Positions 32,083 to 44,004 of a stretch of DNA of 64,000 bases are shown here, one piece after another. Source of the stretch: Diorhabda sublineata (taxonomy: Eukaryota > Arthropoda > Insecta > Coleoptera > Chrysomelidae); assembly GCF_026230105.1 (NCBI RefSeq), contig NC_079486.1, positions 8,556,001 through 8,620,000 on the forward strand. The letters run 5' to 3'. The notes under the pieces were generated by a model. It did not search any database and had not been told where the DNA came from. It worked only from the letters and a program-made list of their open reading frames with translations. The position numbers and the translations under genes are program-made. Numbering within the stretch: position 1 is the stretch's first letter; every line of letters starts with the position of its first letter.

Positions 32083-33488
32083 TATCTGGCTGGCGGGAGG
32101 CGCTAGTGTCTATAGAATTGAATTTAATTAGGCATCTGGCCAGCAGGGTGCGCTAGTGTCTATGGAACCGTGTTTAGTTTGGCGTCTGGCCGGCAGGGGC
32201 TCTACTGTCTATGGAATCGTATTTAATTTGGCGTTTGACCGGCAGGAGGCGCTTGTGTCTATGGAACCTTGTTTAGTTTGGCGTCTATGGAACCGTATTT
32301 AGTTTGGTGTCTAATTGGCGGGGGCGCTAGTGTGTATAGAAATTGAACACAAAGAGAATTTTTATTTAGTTTAACTTGCGGCCGCTAAGTACTTTCAGTT
32401 CGACTATTCCTCGCTAGATGGCGCTAGTTCGTGTTTTAGTTTATCGTTTGGACGGCAGAGGGCGGCAGTGTGTATAGAATCGTGTTTAGTTTGACGTCCG
32501 GCCGGCAGAGGGCGCTAGTGTCTATAGAATCGGGTCTAGTTTGGCGTCTGACCGACAGGAGGAGCTGGTGTGTATAGAAATCGAACACAAATAGTATTTT
32601 TATCAAGATCAACTTGCAGCCGCTAGGTACTTCCAGTTTGACTATTCCTCGCCAGATGGCGTAAGTTCGTGTTTGGTTAGTTTGGCGATCGGTCAATAGA
32701 AAAGTGTTTAATTTGACGTTTGGCTAGCGGGAGGCGCTAGTGTCTATGGAATCTTGTTTAGTTTGGCGTTTGGCCGGCAGAGGTCGCTGGTGTCTACAGA
32801 ATCGTATTTAATTTGGCGTTTTGCTAGCGAGAGGCGCTTTTGTTTATGGAACCGTGCTTAATTTGGAGTCTAGCCGGTAGGGGGCGCTAGTAACTATAGA
32901 ATCGTATTTTAGTTTGGCGATTTGTTGAAATAGATTTATATGTCTATAGAATCGTGTTTAATTTGACTTTTGACTAGTGGGAGGCACTAGTGTCTATGGA
33001 ATCTTGTTTAGTTTGGCGTCTGGCCGGCAGAGGTAACTGATGTCTACAGAATCGTATTTAATTTTGCGTTTTGCTAGCGAGAGGCGCTTTTGTTTATGGA
33101 ACTGTGCTTAATTTGGCGTCTGGCCGGTAGGGGGCGCTAGTAACTATAGAATCGTATTTTAGTTTGGCGATTTGTTGAAATAGATTTATATGTCGTGTTT
33201 AATTTGAATTTTGGCTAGCAGGAGGCGCCAGTGTTTATGGGAATTTGTTTAGTTTGGCGTTTGACTCGCTGGGGGCGCTACTGTCTATGGAATCGTGTTT
33301 AATTTGGCGTTTGACCGGCAGTAGGCGCTAGTGTCCATAGAATAGTGTTTTAGCTTGGCGATTGGTCGACAGAGATAGATAGTGTCTATAAAATCGTGTT
33401 TAATTTGGCGTTTGGATAGTGGGAGGCGCTAGTGTGTATAGAAATTAAACACAAATAGAATTTTTATTTAGTTCAACTTGCGGCCGCT
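32083..33488 (+). repeat. Minisatellite with CTCF-like motif, long array (about 24 units)
   Basis: Unit of about 50 bp, roughly TGTCTATGGAATCG then TGTTTAGTTTGGCG then TCTGGCCGGCAGGGGGCGCT. About 24 diverged units can be counted, all in the same orientation. A 250-bp higher-order repeat (five units) occurs twice at about 32,700-32,950 and 32,950-33,195. A ~60-bp interrupting segment (CTTGCGGCCGCTAAG ... CTAGATGGCGCTAG) occurs at 32,374 and, diverged, at 32,611, and its first part again at the right edge. GC-rich against AT-rich surroundings. The GC core matches the vertebrate CTCF consensus CCASYAGRKGGCRSY at 13-14 of 15 positions in many units. Confidence 0.85.
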
Positions 33489-33489
33489 A

Positions 33490-33853
33490 AGTTTTGTTAA
33501 GACTGGTATAAGGGTCCTATTTACCCTTTCCACTTCTCCATTACCTCGTGGGACTTCACAAGTTGTTAACACATGTTTAATATTTTCTTCTCGACAATAT
33601 GATTCGAATTTTTCAGAACGGAACGCGGATCCTCTGTCAGATATTATCCTTGACGGGCTTCCAAATATTTTATGCTAAGACAACATATCACTTCTTTCGT
33701 CGTGGTTGATTTTGTTGATTTTAGGATGAAACGTTCCTTCTTTCTCTCCTACAGGACGAGGTGATATATTTTACGCTATTTTTCAAGACAACATGTCACT
33801 TCTTTCGTCGTGGTTTATTTTGTTGGGTAAAGCCACACAAATTTGGAAAAGTC
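33490..33853 (-). pseudogene. gypsy (Ty3) integrase fragment, copy 1
   Basis: The minus strand reads FGSPSRIISDRGSAFRSEKF and VPRGNGEVERVNRTLIPVLT (second Asp and Glu of the DDE core), and further upstream KFVWLYPTK. A ~109-bp partial tandem duplication (the TTTKEV segment at 33,677 and 33,786) disrupts it. Cut at both ends: by the minisatellite at 33,488 and at 33,852-33,854 by the junction to copia flank. Confidence 0.85.
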
Positions 33854-33854
33854 A

Positions 33855-33937
33855 GTGAATATGTAACTAAATCAAAAGAATTGTTGAAAATTGTCAAGTT
33901 ATTTTGGTTTTCTAGAAAATCCCAGTGTGACAGATTT
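33855..33937 (-). repeat. 3' flank of the copia insertion carried with inverted copy
   Basis: The reverse complement matches the 80 bases right of the copia elements at 26,801 and 60,524 (TGTCACACTGGGATTTTCTA and onward), so this copy did not arise by a new insertion. Confidence 0.85.
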
Positions 33938-34154
33938 TGTTGTAATATTCGTTTCTTCTATAGTATAAATAAAAGAAATTTATACAGGTTCTTCTATACT
34001 TTTATTATATTAGAAGTAAAACTACACAAAATGACTTGAATGTGAAAGTAACCATTTTTTTTTTATCTTTTCTTGACATAATAATCATCCTTGCCAACTT
34101 AATTGCTGGGTTACGTTCAGTAATTTTTTACAACACTACCCCTTAAACCAGCAA

Positions 34155-34349
34155 TTAATTTAGACCAATATTTTTAGTACAAAAAATATGCTTGGGATTA
34201 TGCAGCCCTTTTGTTAAAAGATCTGCTACCATTTTTTCAGTAGGCATGTATTTAATTTCAACAAAATTTTTTTCAATTACTTCCCTTACAAAATGGTACT
34301 TAGTGTCTATATGTTTAGTTCTGTTATGGTAAACAGGGTTTTTTAACAA
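34155..34349 (-). pseudogene. copia RNase H C-terminal remnant, copy 2
   Basis: LKNPVYHNRTKHIDTKYHFV and KYMPTEKMVADLLTKGLHNP in one frame; here the A-run frameshift seen in the other copies is absent. Confidence 0.8.
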
Positions 34350-34408
34350 TTTTTGTGCACTTTGGTTGTCATTGAAAAGAATTACGGGCTTAGTCTCACA
34401 AAACTCAT

Positions 34409-35491
34409 TTAAAAAACCACTAACAAATATGGCTTCAATTTTAAACCGACTTCAATAGGAGTCAAAACAGTTTTAGCATCACCTAACTTGAAACGCTCTA
34501 ATAATTCTAAAATATAGTTCCTCTGATTAACTTTAATCAAATTGTTTTGTTTGTCAAAATCAATATTTAAACCTAAAAAATATTTGATTGGCCCCAAGTC
34601 TTTAATTTTAAATTGTTTTGACAATTCCTGATTGAAGTTGGTTTTAAAAACTGAGGAATTTGAACAAATTAAAAAATCATCAACATAAAAGGCCACTAGA
34701 ATTATAAATTTGTCCTTGTTTTGGAAAAATATACATGGTTCAAAACTTGATTGCTGAAAACCTAAGTCTTTTAAGACATTTTTAACTTTAATATTCCAAA
34801 TTCTGGAGGATTGTTTTAATCCATATATAGCCTTTTTTAATAAACATACTTTATTTTCATTATTTTTTAGAATAAACCCCTCAGGTTGCACCATGTAAAT
34901 TTCTTCATCCAAGTTTCCGTTTAAAAATGCAGTTTCTACGTCTAAGTGGTCAATATCTAAACTTAATTCTACAGATAAAGCAAACAATATTCTTATTGTA
35001 GAGTATCTAACTACAGGTGAAAAAGTTTCAAAATAATCTATACCAAAGGTTTGTGTGAAACCCTTTGCAACTAGCCGTGCATTATATCGTATTTCATTAT
35101 TTGAATTCCTTTTTAAACAAAACACCCACTTATTTTGCACAACATTTTTGTTTGATGGACGGTCTACTAAAATCCATGCCTCATTTTTCATTAATGATTC
35201 GTACTCTCGTTCCATTGCTTTTTCCCATTTTCTTCGGTCACTTCTTGACATCGCTTCATCTACGGTCTTTGGATCTTGCTTTTCATTATAAGTTTCCTTA
35301 TTCATCACATTGTATGAAATGTAACCTTTATAATTTCTTTTCTTTGACACCCTTCCTGATCTGGTTACAATTTCTTGATCATTAATTTCCTCAAAGTTTT
35401 CACCTCCAGTTTCTTCTGGAATTTCATTTTCTTCTTCATTGATATTATTATTTGATCCTCCACCTTCTTCATTTATGTCACAATCATCCAC
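34409..35491 (-). pseudogene. copia reverse transcriptase, copy 2
   Basis: 360 codons with the copia RT blocks, motif A LDVETAFLNG and FYVDDFLI, so both catalytic aspartate motifs are present. It ends at the same RNase H deletion as the other copies. Upstream it is open through the position of the TAA in copies 1 and 3, but a different stop (TAA for TCA, near 35,533) separates it from integrase. Confidence 0.9.
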
Positions 35492-35530
35492 TCCAGGTTT
35501 AGTTTTTGTTTGTAGGTCAACAGTAATTGC

Positions 35531-36280
35531 TTAATCAGGATCTGAGTTGCTAGTTTCAGCCTTACAATTATTTATATTTTTGAAAGGTTGATTCAGAAAT
35601 TCATTAAATTTTACATTACGACTTATAATAATTTTATCTGTATCTGTATCTAGAATTCTATAAGCTTTACTATTTTCACTGTATCCCACTATAATACCTA
35701 TTTTTGCTCTTTTCTCTAGTTTAGATCTTTTTTCTTTTGGAATGTAAACAAAAGCCTGAGAACCAAATGTAATGAAATATGATAAATCAGGTTTCTTTCC
35801 GACCCATAACTCATAAGGTGTCTTTTCTTTACTTTTAGTATGTAGTCTATTAGAAATGTAGTTAGCAGTTGTTACTGCTTCCCCCCAATATTTATGGGGT
35901 AAATTAGCATCTAATAACATACACCTTGCCGATTCCATCAATGTTCTATTTTTCCTCTCCGACACACCATTTTGCTCTGGACAATATGGTGCAGTCGACT
36001 GAAAGCTTATACCAAAACTTTTGAGTAGCTTCTGCACAGCTACCCCTGTATATTCCCATCCATTATCACTTCTAAATGTTTTTGGATAGACCCCAAAAAT
36101 ATTTTTGACTTCTAGAATGAATTCCTTTAGTTTAATATATACTTCATCTTTAGATTCTAACAAATAAAGTGTGGTATATCTTGAAAAATCATTGGTTAAA
36201 GTCAAAAAATATTTCTTTTTATCTGATTTTTTAGGAAAAGATTTCCTCATTAATTTACACATTGTTTTTTCTGACCACAA
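35531..36280 (-). pseudogene. copia integrase, copy 2, lacking first Asp
   Basis: A ~75-bp deletion removes the HSDICGP segment (KKSDKKKYFLTL replaces it), so the first catalytic Asp is missing. A second small deletion removes the end of the zinc site. RSDNGWEYTG and NGVSERKNRT remain. Confidence 0.88.
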
Positions 36281-37409
36281 TCATTTATTTTTATGCCAAT
36301 AGCTAAATCTTTACTTACTATCATTTTTATATCATCCGGGCTTCTGTGACCTAAACGTCTGTGCCATGTATGTATATAATTATTCATTTCCTCACACGTT
36401 TTTACAATATTTACTTTTTCTGAAAACTTGTTTAATTTATATAAACCATTACAGTATTTTCCTGTGGCTATAATAGAATTATTAATTTCTATATAATTAC
36501 AATCATCAAACTTTATGTTATAACCAGCTTTTGTAATTTTAGACACCGAAAACAGATTATTGCTTAGCTCAGGTACAAATAAAACATCTTTAAATTTTAA
36601 ACTTATGCATTTACCTGAAATTTCTGTTTTTACTAAAATATCACCTTTACCTTTGACTTGCATTTCCTGACCATTTGCAACTATAATTTTATTTAACTTT
36701 GAATAGTCCAAATTAATAAATAATTCTGGATTATTTAACATGTGACTTGTAGCCCCTGAATCAATATACCATTCTAGATTATTTTTACTGTTACCGGAAA
36801 CATTGAAACAAAAAACTGAGTCAGACAACTCATCACCTTCAACAGTTACTTTGGCATGTTGCTTTCCCTTATTTCTGTCTTTCTTCATGAAAAAACAATC
36901 TTTTTTGTAGTGACCTTTTCTATGACAATAATAACATTCTATTTTTTCTTTCATCTTCTTCGAAAACTTTTTATTTGTGTTTAATGCCGTCTCTGTTGAA
37001 CTGGTATCTTCTTTTCTTTTATACTCATCCATTAGTTTTCCCTTTACATATTCAAGAGTCAATTCATCATCTGGCCCAGCATCTAATGCTGTTACTAATG
37101 TGGAATAACTTTCTGGCAATCCACCTAACAATAATGCAGCTACATGGAAATACTTAATAGTCTCACCAACTCCTCGTAGTCTTTCAACTAATTCTAGTAT
37201 TTCTTTAATGTATTCATGCATTGGTTTATTTTCAAGTCTAGACTGATACAGCTTCCTCAATAAATACAACTTGTTACTTAAATTATTTCTTTCATGTACC
37301 TTTTGCAGTTCATTCCACATTTCTTTCGCATTCTTGCATTTATAAATGTGTGCTATCTGATTGTCTTCGATACTTAATGAAATTGTAGATTGTGCTTTTT
37401 CATCTTTAC
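36250..37409 (-). pseudogene. copia gag-protease, copy 2, N-terminus missing
   Basis: Reads from about codon 53 of gag (KDEKAQSTISL) through the zinc knuckle, the protease (DSGATSHML; HRS in the other two copies) and the pre-integrase region to CVN. The 40-bp segment deleted in copy 1 is present here. The 5' edge is a rearrangement junction, not an element end. Confidence 0.9.
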
Positions 37410-39825
37410 ATTCTTATTGGTTTTTAATAATATTACGATGTATAAATAAATATTTTTGAAACGTAACATGCATCCAGATAATAAACAAATAAATTGTAAA
37501 ATTTGACAACATTGAGGTTTACTGTAAGTTGGCTTCAGTTATATTGCAACATGCCAGCTGGGTTAATCTTTTTTATTCGTCCGTCCAAGGTCAAAGTAAA
37601 CCAAAGTTTCAAACAAAGGAACTTCGGAATTCATTATAATGTTAGAAACGGAATTGGTATCTAGTTGGAAAACTTACTTATGTTTAAGTTTTATACGTGA
37701 AGATTAAGTGAATGTAGTTTATGTAATGAAGTAAATTTTGACTGAAAATGTATAAATTTTTAAAATTTTGATTCTTATAGTAGGTATGTACAATTATTTT
37801 TCACATTTTCTACACCTTTAACTAAGTAATTTGATAAAAATACTCACGTATACAACACAATGTTTCATGTTGATGAATATGCTTTTAAGGTGTTGGCAAG
37901 TGTTTGAATATCTTTTTTAATAACAAGTATAAGCACTACACCAATACTGGAAGTAGTTTACAAATAATTTATTTTTAGGTAAAGGAGCGTGATTTCTCAT
38001 TTACCAAAATGGCCTCTAATAAAAAAGAATTGTATGTACTCTAACATATTTACTAATTTCGCTATGGTAGCTTGATCTGAACTGGGCCTGGAAATTTGTA
38101 GTGTAACGTCTGTGAATGTCAAGTTACAAAAAAAGAATTAGATTATTGAAGTAGCAACAAGAGAACCGCATCATTTATTAATAATTTATAATAATAAACA
38201 TCTCAATGCAAAACTTATTTTTATTAGGCTAGTTTAGAATTTTTAAAAGAAGTCCCTAAGAAGGCAAAACCGAACCATAAGTACATTGCTGATTATTTGA
38301 AATATGGTTTTTGTGGTTACTGGCACAGATGACAACCTGCTACTTCAGTGTGTTTTATGTTTCGAAGTATTTGCTGATGAGAGTATGAAACCTTCAAAAC
38401 TGTAAAGACTTTTCACAAAAAAAACATATGTATTTCTTTCAGTACAAAGAAAAAGAATTCTTAAAGTCAAACTCAATAACGAAAACATCAATTTCTGGTG
38501 AGAAAAATAGACAAGCTACATTTGCATCTTATCGCCTATTCATATTGATAGCTAAAAAAGGAACAGAACACTCTGTAGGTTAGAATCTGAAGTTTCATTC
38601 ACTGAGAAGGAAGCAAAAAAAAATCGGTCAAATTCACTATTACAGTTTAAATAAAACAAACTTTTCACTTCAACTTGATGAAAGTACTGAAGTTGCTGGC
38701 CAGGCTAATCTATTAGCCTTTGTTTTTTGTTTTCACATTACTTTAATCTTGTTTTTGACTTAAATTGACTAATAATTATAATAAATAAGCATATCCTCAT
38801 TAAAAACCTATATGTTTGTCTCGAAGATTTGTTGGTACATGTCTATAGTAAATATGTATTCAAATAAAACTAGTATTTGATATTATTTCTTTCAAACATT
38901 CTATGCTAGATAAAACAAAAACATAAATGAATACAGTTACATAGCAATGTTGCCTAGCTTATATTTTTTCATAAACATTCTCGCCAAAATTATTTTCTTG
39001 ATCTTTGTTTAGATCAATTGTGGGAAATATTGTCCATTAACCAAATTTAGTGAGAACTAGAGCCAATTCTTATTGGTTTTTAATAATATTACGATGTATA
39101 AATAAATATTTTTGAAACGTAACATGCATCCAGATAATAAACAAATAATTTGTAAAATTTGACAACATTGATGTTTACTGTAAGTTGGCTTCAGTTATAT
39201 TCAAACATGCCAGCTGGGTTAATGTTTTTTATACGTCCAAGGTCAAAGTAAACCAAAGTTTCAAACAAAGGAACTTCGGAATTCATTATAATGTTAGAAA
39301 CGGAATTGGTATCTAGTTGGAAAACTTACTTATGTTTAAGTTTTATACATGATAAAGTGAATGTAGTTTATGTAATGAAGTAAATTTTGACTGAAAATGT
39401 ATAAATTTTTAAAATTTTGATTCTTATAGTAGGTATGTACAATTATTTTTCACATTTTCTACACCTTTAACTAAGTAATTTGATAAAAATACTCACGTAT
39501 ACAACACAATGTTTCATGTTGATGAATATGCTTTTAAGGTGTTGGCAAGTGTTTGAATATCTTTTTTAATAACAAGTATAAGCACTACACCAATACTGGA
39601 AGTAGTTTACAAATAATTTATTTTTAGGTAAAGCAGCGTGATTTCTCATTTACCAAAATGGCCTCTAATAAAAAAGAATTGTATGTACTCTAACATATTT
39701 ACTAATTTCGCTATGGTAGCTTGATCTGAACTGGGCCTGGAAATTTGTAGTGTAACGTCTGTGAATGTCAAGTTACAAAAAAAGAATTAGATTATTGAAG
39801 TAGCAACAAGAGAACAGCATCTACC
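37408..39825. repeat. Blocks Y', X', Y'' (rearranged repeats)
   Basis: Y' (37,408-38,172) joins X' at 38,171-38,172 with a 2-base overlap; X' (to 39,064) continues into Y'' as in the original order. X' contains a hAT remnant (BED finger and DESTEVAGQANLL blocks, 38,235-38,725). No other gene. Confidence 0.8.
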
Positions 39826-42036
39826 CGGCTTTGAAGATTTTTGCAGTGATTCTATCATTTAGGAAATATTTTTGGAAATTTGATAAAACAATCCCCAACA
39901 ACACATTTTTTTTTTAAATATTTACCTGTATATAATGATTGATATAATAGGAGCGTTTGGATGAATTCACATGGGGACCTTTAGTAGTTTTGGAGTACCT
40001 ACCTTATGGAATTGCAAGATAAAGATCATTCAAATGAACTGTGGTATTTCTGCACAATAAATAAATGATAGAAAAGATCCTCGTATTGTTCTAACACATC
40101 TTACTTGTTTTATTCATATTTCTGAGGTAGAAAATAAAATATTGAGTAATTTTTGATTGGTTTGATTTAAAGAGACTCCACCCCAATTGTGAAGAATGAG
40201 TTACTTGTAGTTTACAATGAATTGATGAAAAATGTTGCCAGTGTGTTGATATTTGTCTAAATATCAATATTTTTCTAATAAATTTACTCATAATCAAAAT
40301 AATTAGTAGTTGCTCATCAATATTTGATATTAAATTATATATTTTGTTAAGTATTTTAGGTGACTTTCTTTGAAAATCTCAAACTAGTCTGAAAAAAATA
40401 AATTTAGCAATGTCATGTTTCCATCATTATTTCAAATTATTGTCTTACCAGTTTTTAAATAAGAACTTTCAAGTCACTTACCATTTCATCACTATGTACA
40501 AATTCAACACTATATCTGCCAATGAAACTGAATAGTAATGAAGAATTTTCCTGAAAAGTCCTGTATGCATATGACTTGGTTGAGTGTAAATTTAGCTTAG
40601 CGAATACATTGTAATGCAACTTAATGGTTTATTGCACTCCATGTCAAAGGTATTTTAGAGTTGTTGATTATTGAAGAAACATGTTTGTTTGAATTGGGTG
40701 AGGTAATGACATTTCTACTGATACATACCCACACACTTTTGTTTTATTTTTTTAGCTTCTCAACAACCAGTTGAAAGTATATTGTTATCAAGTAATTCTA
40801 ATGGAAGCAAAAACGTTGAAAGAACGAAAAGGGAACAGTATTCTTTTCAAAACAAGTCCTAAACATCAAAATGTAGGCTTACAACTATCCTATGGAAGGT
40901 ATCTATTTTTTATGTATGTATTTTTTATAGATTATCTTCTAAAGCAGAAGATCAAAATTCATCATTTTCATTATTAAAATGGAGTTTATCACTCCACTCT
41001 ATCATAATCCTTTTTTTTTCATGTTTAAAACTCATCGGATTGATTCCTTATCATATATAGCTGTCATAACAAATCCTGATCTCATTTTTTACATTGCTGA
41101 CTTGCTGTACTATTATGACAAAAACTTTTTGTAAATTACTGACATCCAACCCAATTTTACTTAGAAAATTTTTAAATTGTTAAACAAGATATTTTCTAAA
41201 ATGACTCATTTCTTCAATAATTCACTTTTTTTTCTTCAATGTTTCTGATTTTCATGTCTCTTCTTATTTTAACTTATGCAAGAAGTTATAACTTCATAAC
41301 TTTCACAGTATGTATTATATCTTAAATATTCATATTATTACAACAATTCATGCGTTTAAAAAAAAGTAAAGGTGGTATGCAGCTTTTGTTTTTTTATAAA
41401 CATCGCTAGAGTGTAGATTTTCTAATGATATATAATTTTTTTCGATATCTTTTTGCTAACCAGAGTTGTAATTGGACCATTTCGACGAAATTCCAAGTTG
41501 CATGATTTGCGAAATTTATCAGTGTAAAGGTGGAAACAATGTAACGGCTTTTTGTGATGGTTATTGAGCAGCTGTTCCTCTTTATTTATCGAGAACAGAT
41601 GTTAATACATATTTCCATAATGCAGGTACTACAGATGAATTTCTTCTAAATTTTAATGATTTATTTAATATACTTAAATCTCGTAATAGATTGGCAAAAT
41701 AAATATTTTAAAAATCACTTAGCTCACGAACAAATTATTATTATTATATATTTGTAGTAATGTGAAGAGCCATGATGAGGAAAATGATGCTGAAAAGAAG
41801 TAAGAATGCTTATCGTTTGAAACGTATATGAGCATGATTTCTTTCTGGACTTGAATGGTACAATCATACATAATTTCGAATTGTATAAGTATGAAGAAGA
41901 ATTGGAAAATGGAGTCGTAGATACCATCAATAATGATCTCAAATCTGAGTGGATATAATTATAGAATAAACGGTTGATTGGATTGCATAGTGACAAATTG
42001 TGAAGTGTCAAATAAGCATTAAGAAAACGAATGACA
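39826..42036. repeat. Block Z, second copy
   Basis: Near-identical to 29,681-32,082 except for the ~190-bp indel. Contains the same exon-like stretch at about 40,756-40,860 (SQQPVESILLSSNSNGSKNV) and the R1 fragment at about 41,755-42,030. No intact gene. Confidence 0.8.
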
Positions 42037-42343
42037 ATATCTGGCTGGCGGGAGGCGCTAGTGTCTATAGAATTGAATTTAATTAGGCATCTGGCCAGCA
42101 GGGTGCGCTAGTGTCTATGGAACCGTGTTTAGTTTGGCGTCTGGCCGGCAGGGGCTCTACTGTCTATGGAATCGTATTTAATTTGGCGTTTGACCGGCAG
42201 GAGGCGCTTGTGTCTATGGAACCTTGTTTAGTTTGGCGTCTATGGAACCGTATTTAGTTTGGTGTCTAATTGGCGGGGGCGCTAGTGTGTATAGAAATTG
42301 AACACAAAGAGAATTTTTATTTAGTTTAACTTGCGGCCGCTAA
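42037..42343 (+). repeat. Minisatellite with CTCF-like motif, short array (5 units)
   Basis: Identical to the first five units of the long array, then the GCGGCCGCTAAG edge. The motif CCAGCAGGGTGCGCT is at 42,095-42,109. About 1.1 kb that separates these edges in the long array is missing. Confidence 0.85.
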
Positions 42344-42344
42344 G

Positions 42345-43330
42345 TTTTGTTAAGACTCGTATAAGGGTCCTATTTGCCTTTTCCACTTCTCCATTACCTC
42401 GTGGGACTTCACAAATTGTTAACACATGTTTAATATTTTCTTCTCGACAATATGATTCGAATTTTTCAGAACGGAACGCGGATCCTCTGTCCGATATTAT
42501 CCTTGACGGGCTTCCAAATATTTTATGCTAAGACAACATATCACTTCTTTCGTCGTGGTTGATTTTAGGATGAAACATCCCTTCTTTCTTTCCTACAGGA
42601 CGAGGTGATATATTTTACGCTATTTTTCAAGACAACATGTCACTTCTTTCGTCGTGGTTTATTTTGTTGGGTAAAGCCACACAAATTTGGAAAAGTCATC
42701 AACTACCACAAAAATGTACATTTTTTTTGTTGATTTCATTGGTCCTAATTGGTCGACGTGATACCTCTCTAGCGGATCTTTTTTATTCTATAATTTACAA
42801 GGTATACAGTTATTTTTAATCGTTTCTATTTTGTATTTTAGTCTTGGTATGTAAAATTCCTTGTTTACTAATTCTTCTGTTTGTTTCTTTCAAAAATTTC
42901 CTGTCTCGTGGACTTTTATTATTATTTTTTGTTCTTTGTTGTTCATGTTGTTTGGAATGACAAGTAATTTTAATCCATTATCGTATTTATACAATATATC
43001 ATGCTCCAAATAAAAATCTTCATAGTCTTCTGTAGTCAGTATCCTTTTTATTACCATTTGTGTACCTCGGTTCGGCCATCCTTTTTTCTCACTAGTCCAA
43101 TAGGACTAGCGAAATCCGAAAAACTCGGTTTGATTATTACATCTTTTAACCATTCCTCTATCTGTCTATCTACTTCTTCTTTTTCGAATGCCGATAGTCT
43201 TCTTGGTCGCTAATAAATCGGTTCTTCGCTTTTCAGTACAATTTTCACCTCAATATTCGTTGTCTTCGCTTTGAGTGGTTTGTAGTTTTCTATTAATTTC
43301 TTCACTTCCTGCCTATTGAACCACGGAAAA
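42345..43330 (-). pseudogene. gypsy (Ty3) pol remnant: RT start and integrase
   Basis: Minus strand, right to left: TTNIEVKIVLKSEEPIY, RPRRLSAFEKEEVDRQIEEW and PSFSDFASPIGLVRKK (start of the gypsy RT, about 43,045-43,290, with a TAG after PIY). Then unreadable sequence, then YHVDQLGPMKSTKKMYIFVV and DDFSKFVWLYPTK (first Asp region of integrase, about 42,650-42,765). Then IISDRGSAFRS and VPRGNGEVERVNRT (second Asp and Glu). RT catalytic core, RNase H and the integrase zinc finger are deleted or unreadable. Confidence 0.85.
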
Positions 43331-43334
43331 GCAT

Positions 43335-43985
43335 GTAGCGCCTAACGAGTTCTCCACGGTTCGCATTCTTTAGAAAAACAAATGTAAAACTTTTATAACT
43401 TTGAGTTTTGCATACTTAATGTTGTGACCAATTCTACCTACACAACTTAACGTTGTCATGATTGATTCTACGCAAAATATATAAAATTTGAAAAAAAATA
43501 GAAGAAAATAACTCTTTGTCTTTCGTTTATTAAAACTTAATCCTGTACTTTTCTACTCAGAAAACAAATATGCTATATAAAAAAATATCTCGTTTTTACA
43601 GCAAAGGAAAAACCAAATTATCCTCAAAAATGTCCGTTACAATCAATACAATATAAACTTATTATTCACCTTAGCTACAGAAAATATTTTGTAATTCAGA
43701 TAAACTAATTGAATTTCGATAATTCTAGTTTGTACAAATGTATTCTGCCCTTTTTTTATACAAGTATTGTTAGAATGTATCTAAAAAAAATTTGCAGCCT
43801 TCCGCCACTGATCACTAGTTCGTGGACTTCGAAAAATACTTCTCACATCAGGCTTCCTCCAGATTTAAACTGGCAATTTCACTTATTTCCGATTCCAGTA
43901 ACCTCGAGTAGATCAGCTCGGAATATGAACAGTGTAGTCTTCTTCAAATTAGCAGATTTCTCGTAACACTTTATTTTACAATGTT
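43335..43985. other. Unassigned, unique in window
   Basis: No repeat partner seen. Several 60-110 codon frames on both strands overlap and show no family motif. Confidence 0.35.
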
Positions 43986-44004
43986 CTGCTGTAGCGTACA
44001 GCTC

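Larger units (their letters stand above)
33938..37409 (-). mobile_element. Ty1/copia retrotransposon, copy 2, inverted and 5'-truncated
   Basis: Minus-strand copy: 3' LTR at 33,938-34,135, target duplication half GATTT at 33,933-33,937 (reverse of AAATC), then RNase H remnant, RT, integrase, protease and gag going right. It ends abruptly in gag codons at 37,408-37,409, where it joins block Y' through a 2-base overlap (AC). No 5' LTR. It shares the RNase H deletion of the other copies but keeps Asp in RT motif A and lacks the TAA between integrase and RT. Confidence 0.92.

Noticed and set aside
32436..32696. 86-codon minus-strand frame in the minisatellite
   Set aside because: It arises from tandem repetition of the unit, has no family motif and is not kept along the array.
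37408..39825. CRISPR-like or phage-like repeat organisation
   Set aside because: Repeats are kilobase-sized segmental copies in a eukaryotic context; no short direct repeats with unique spacers.
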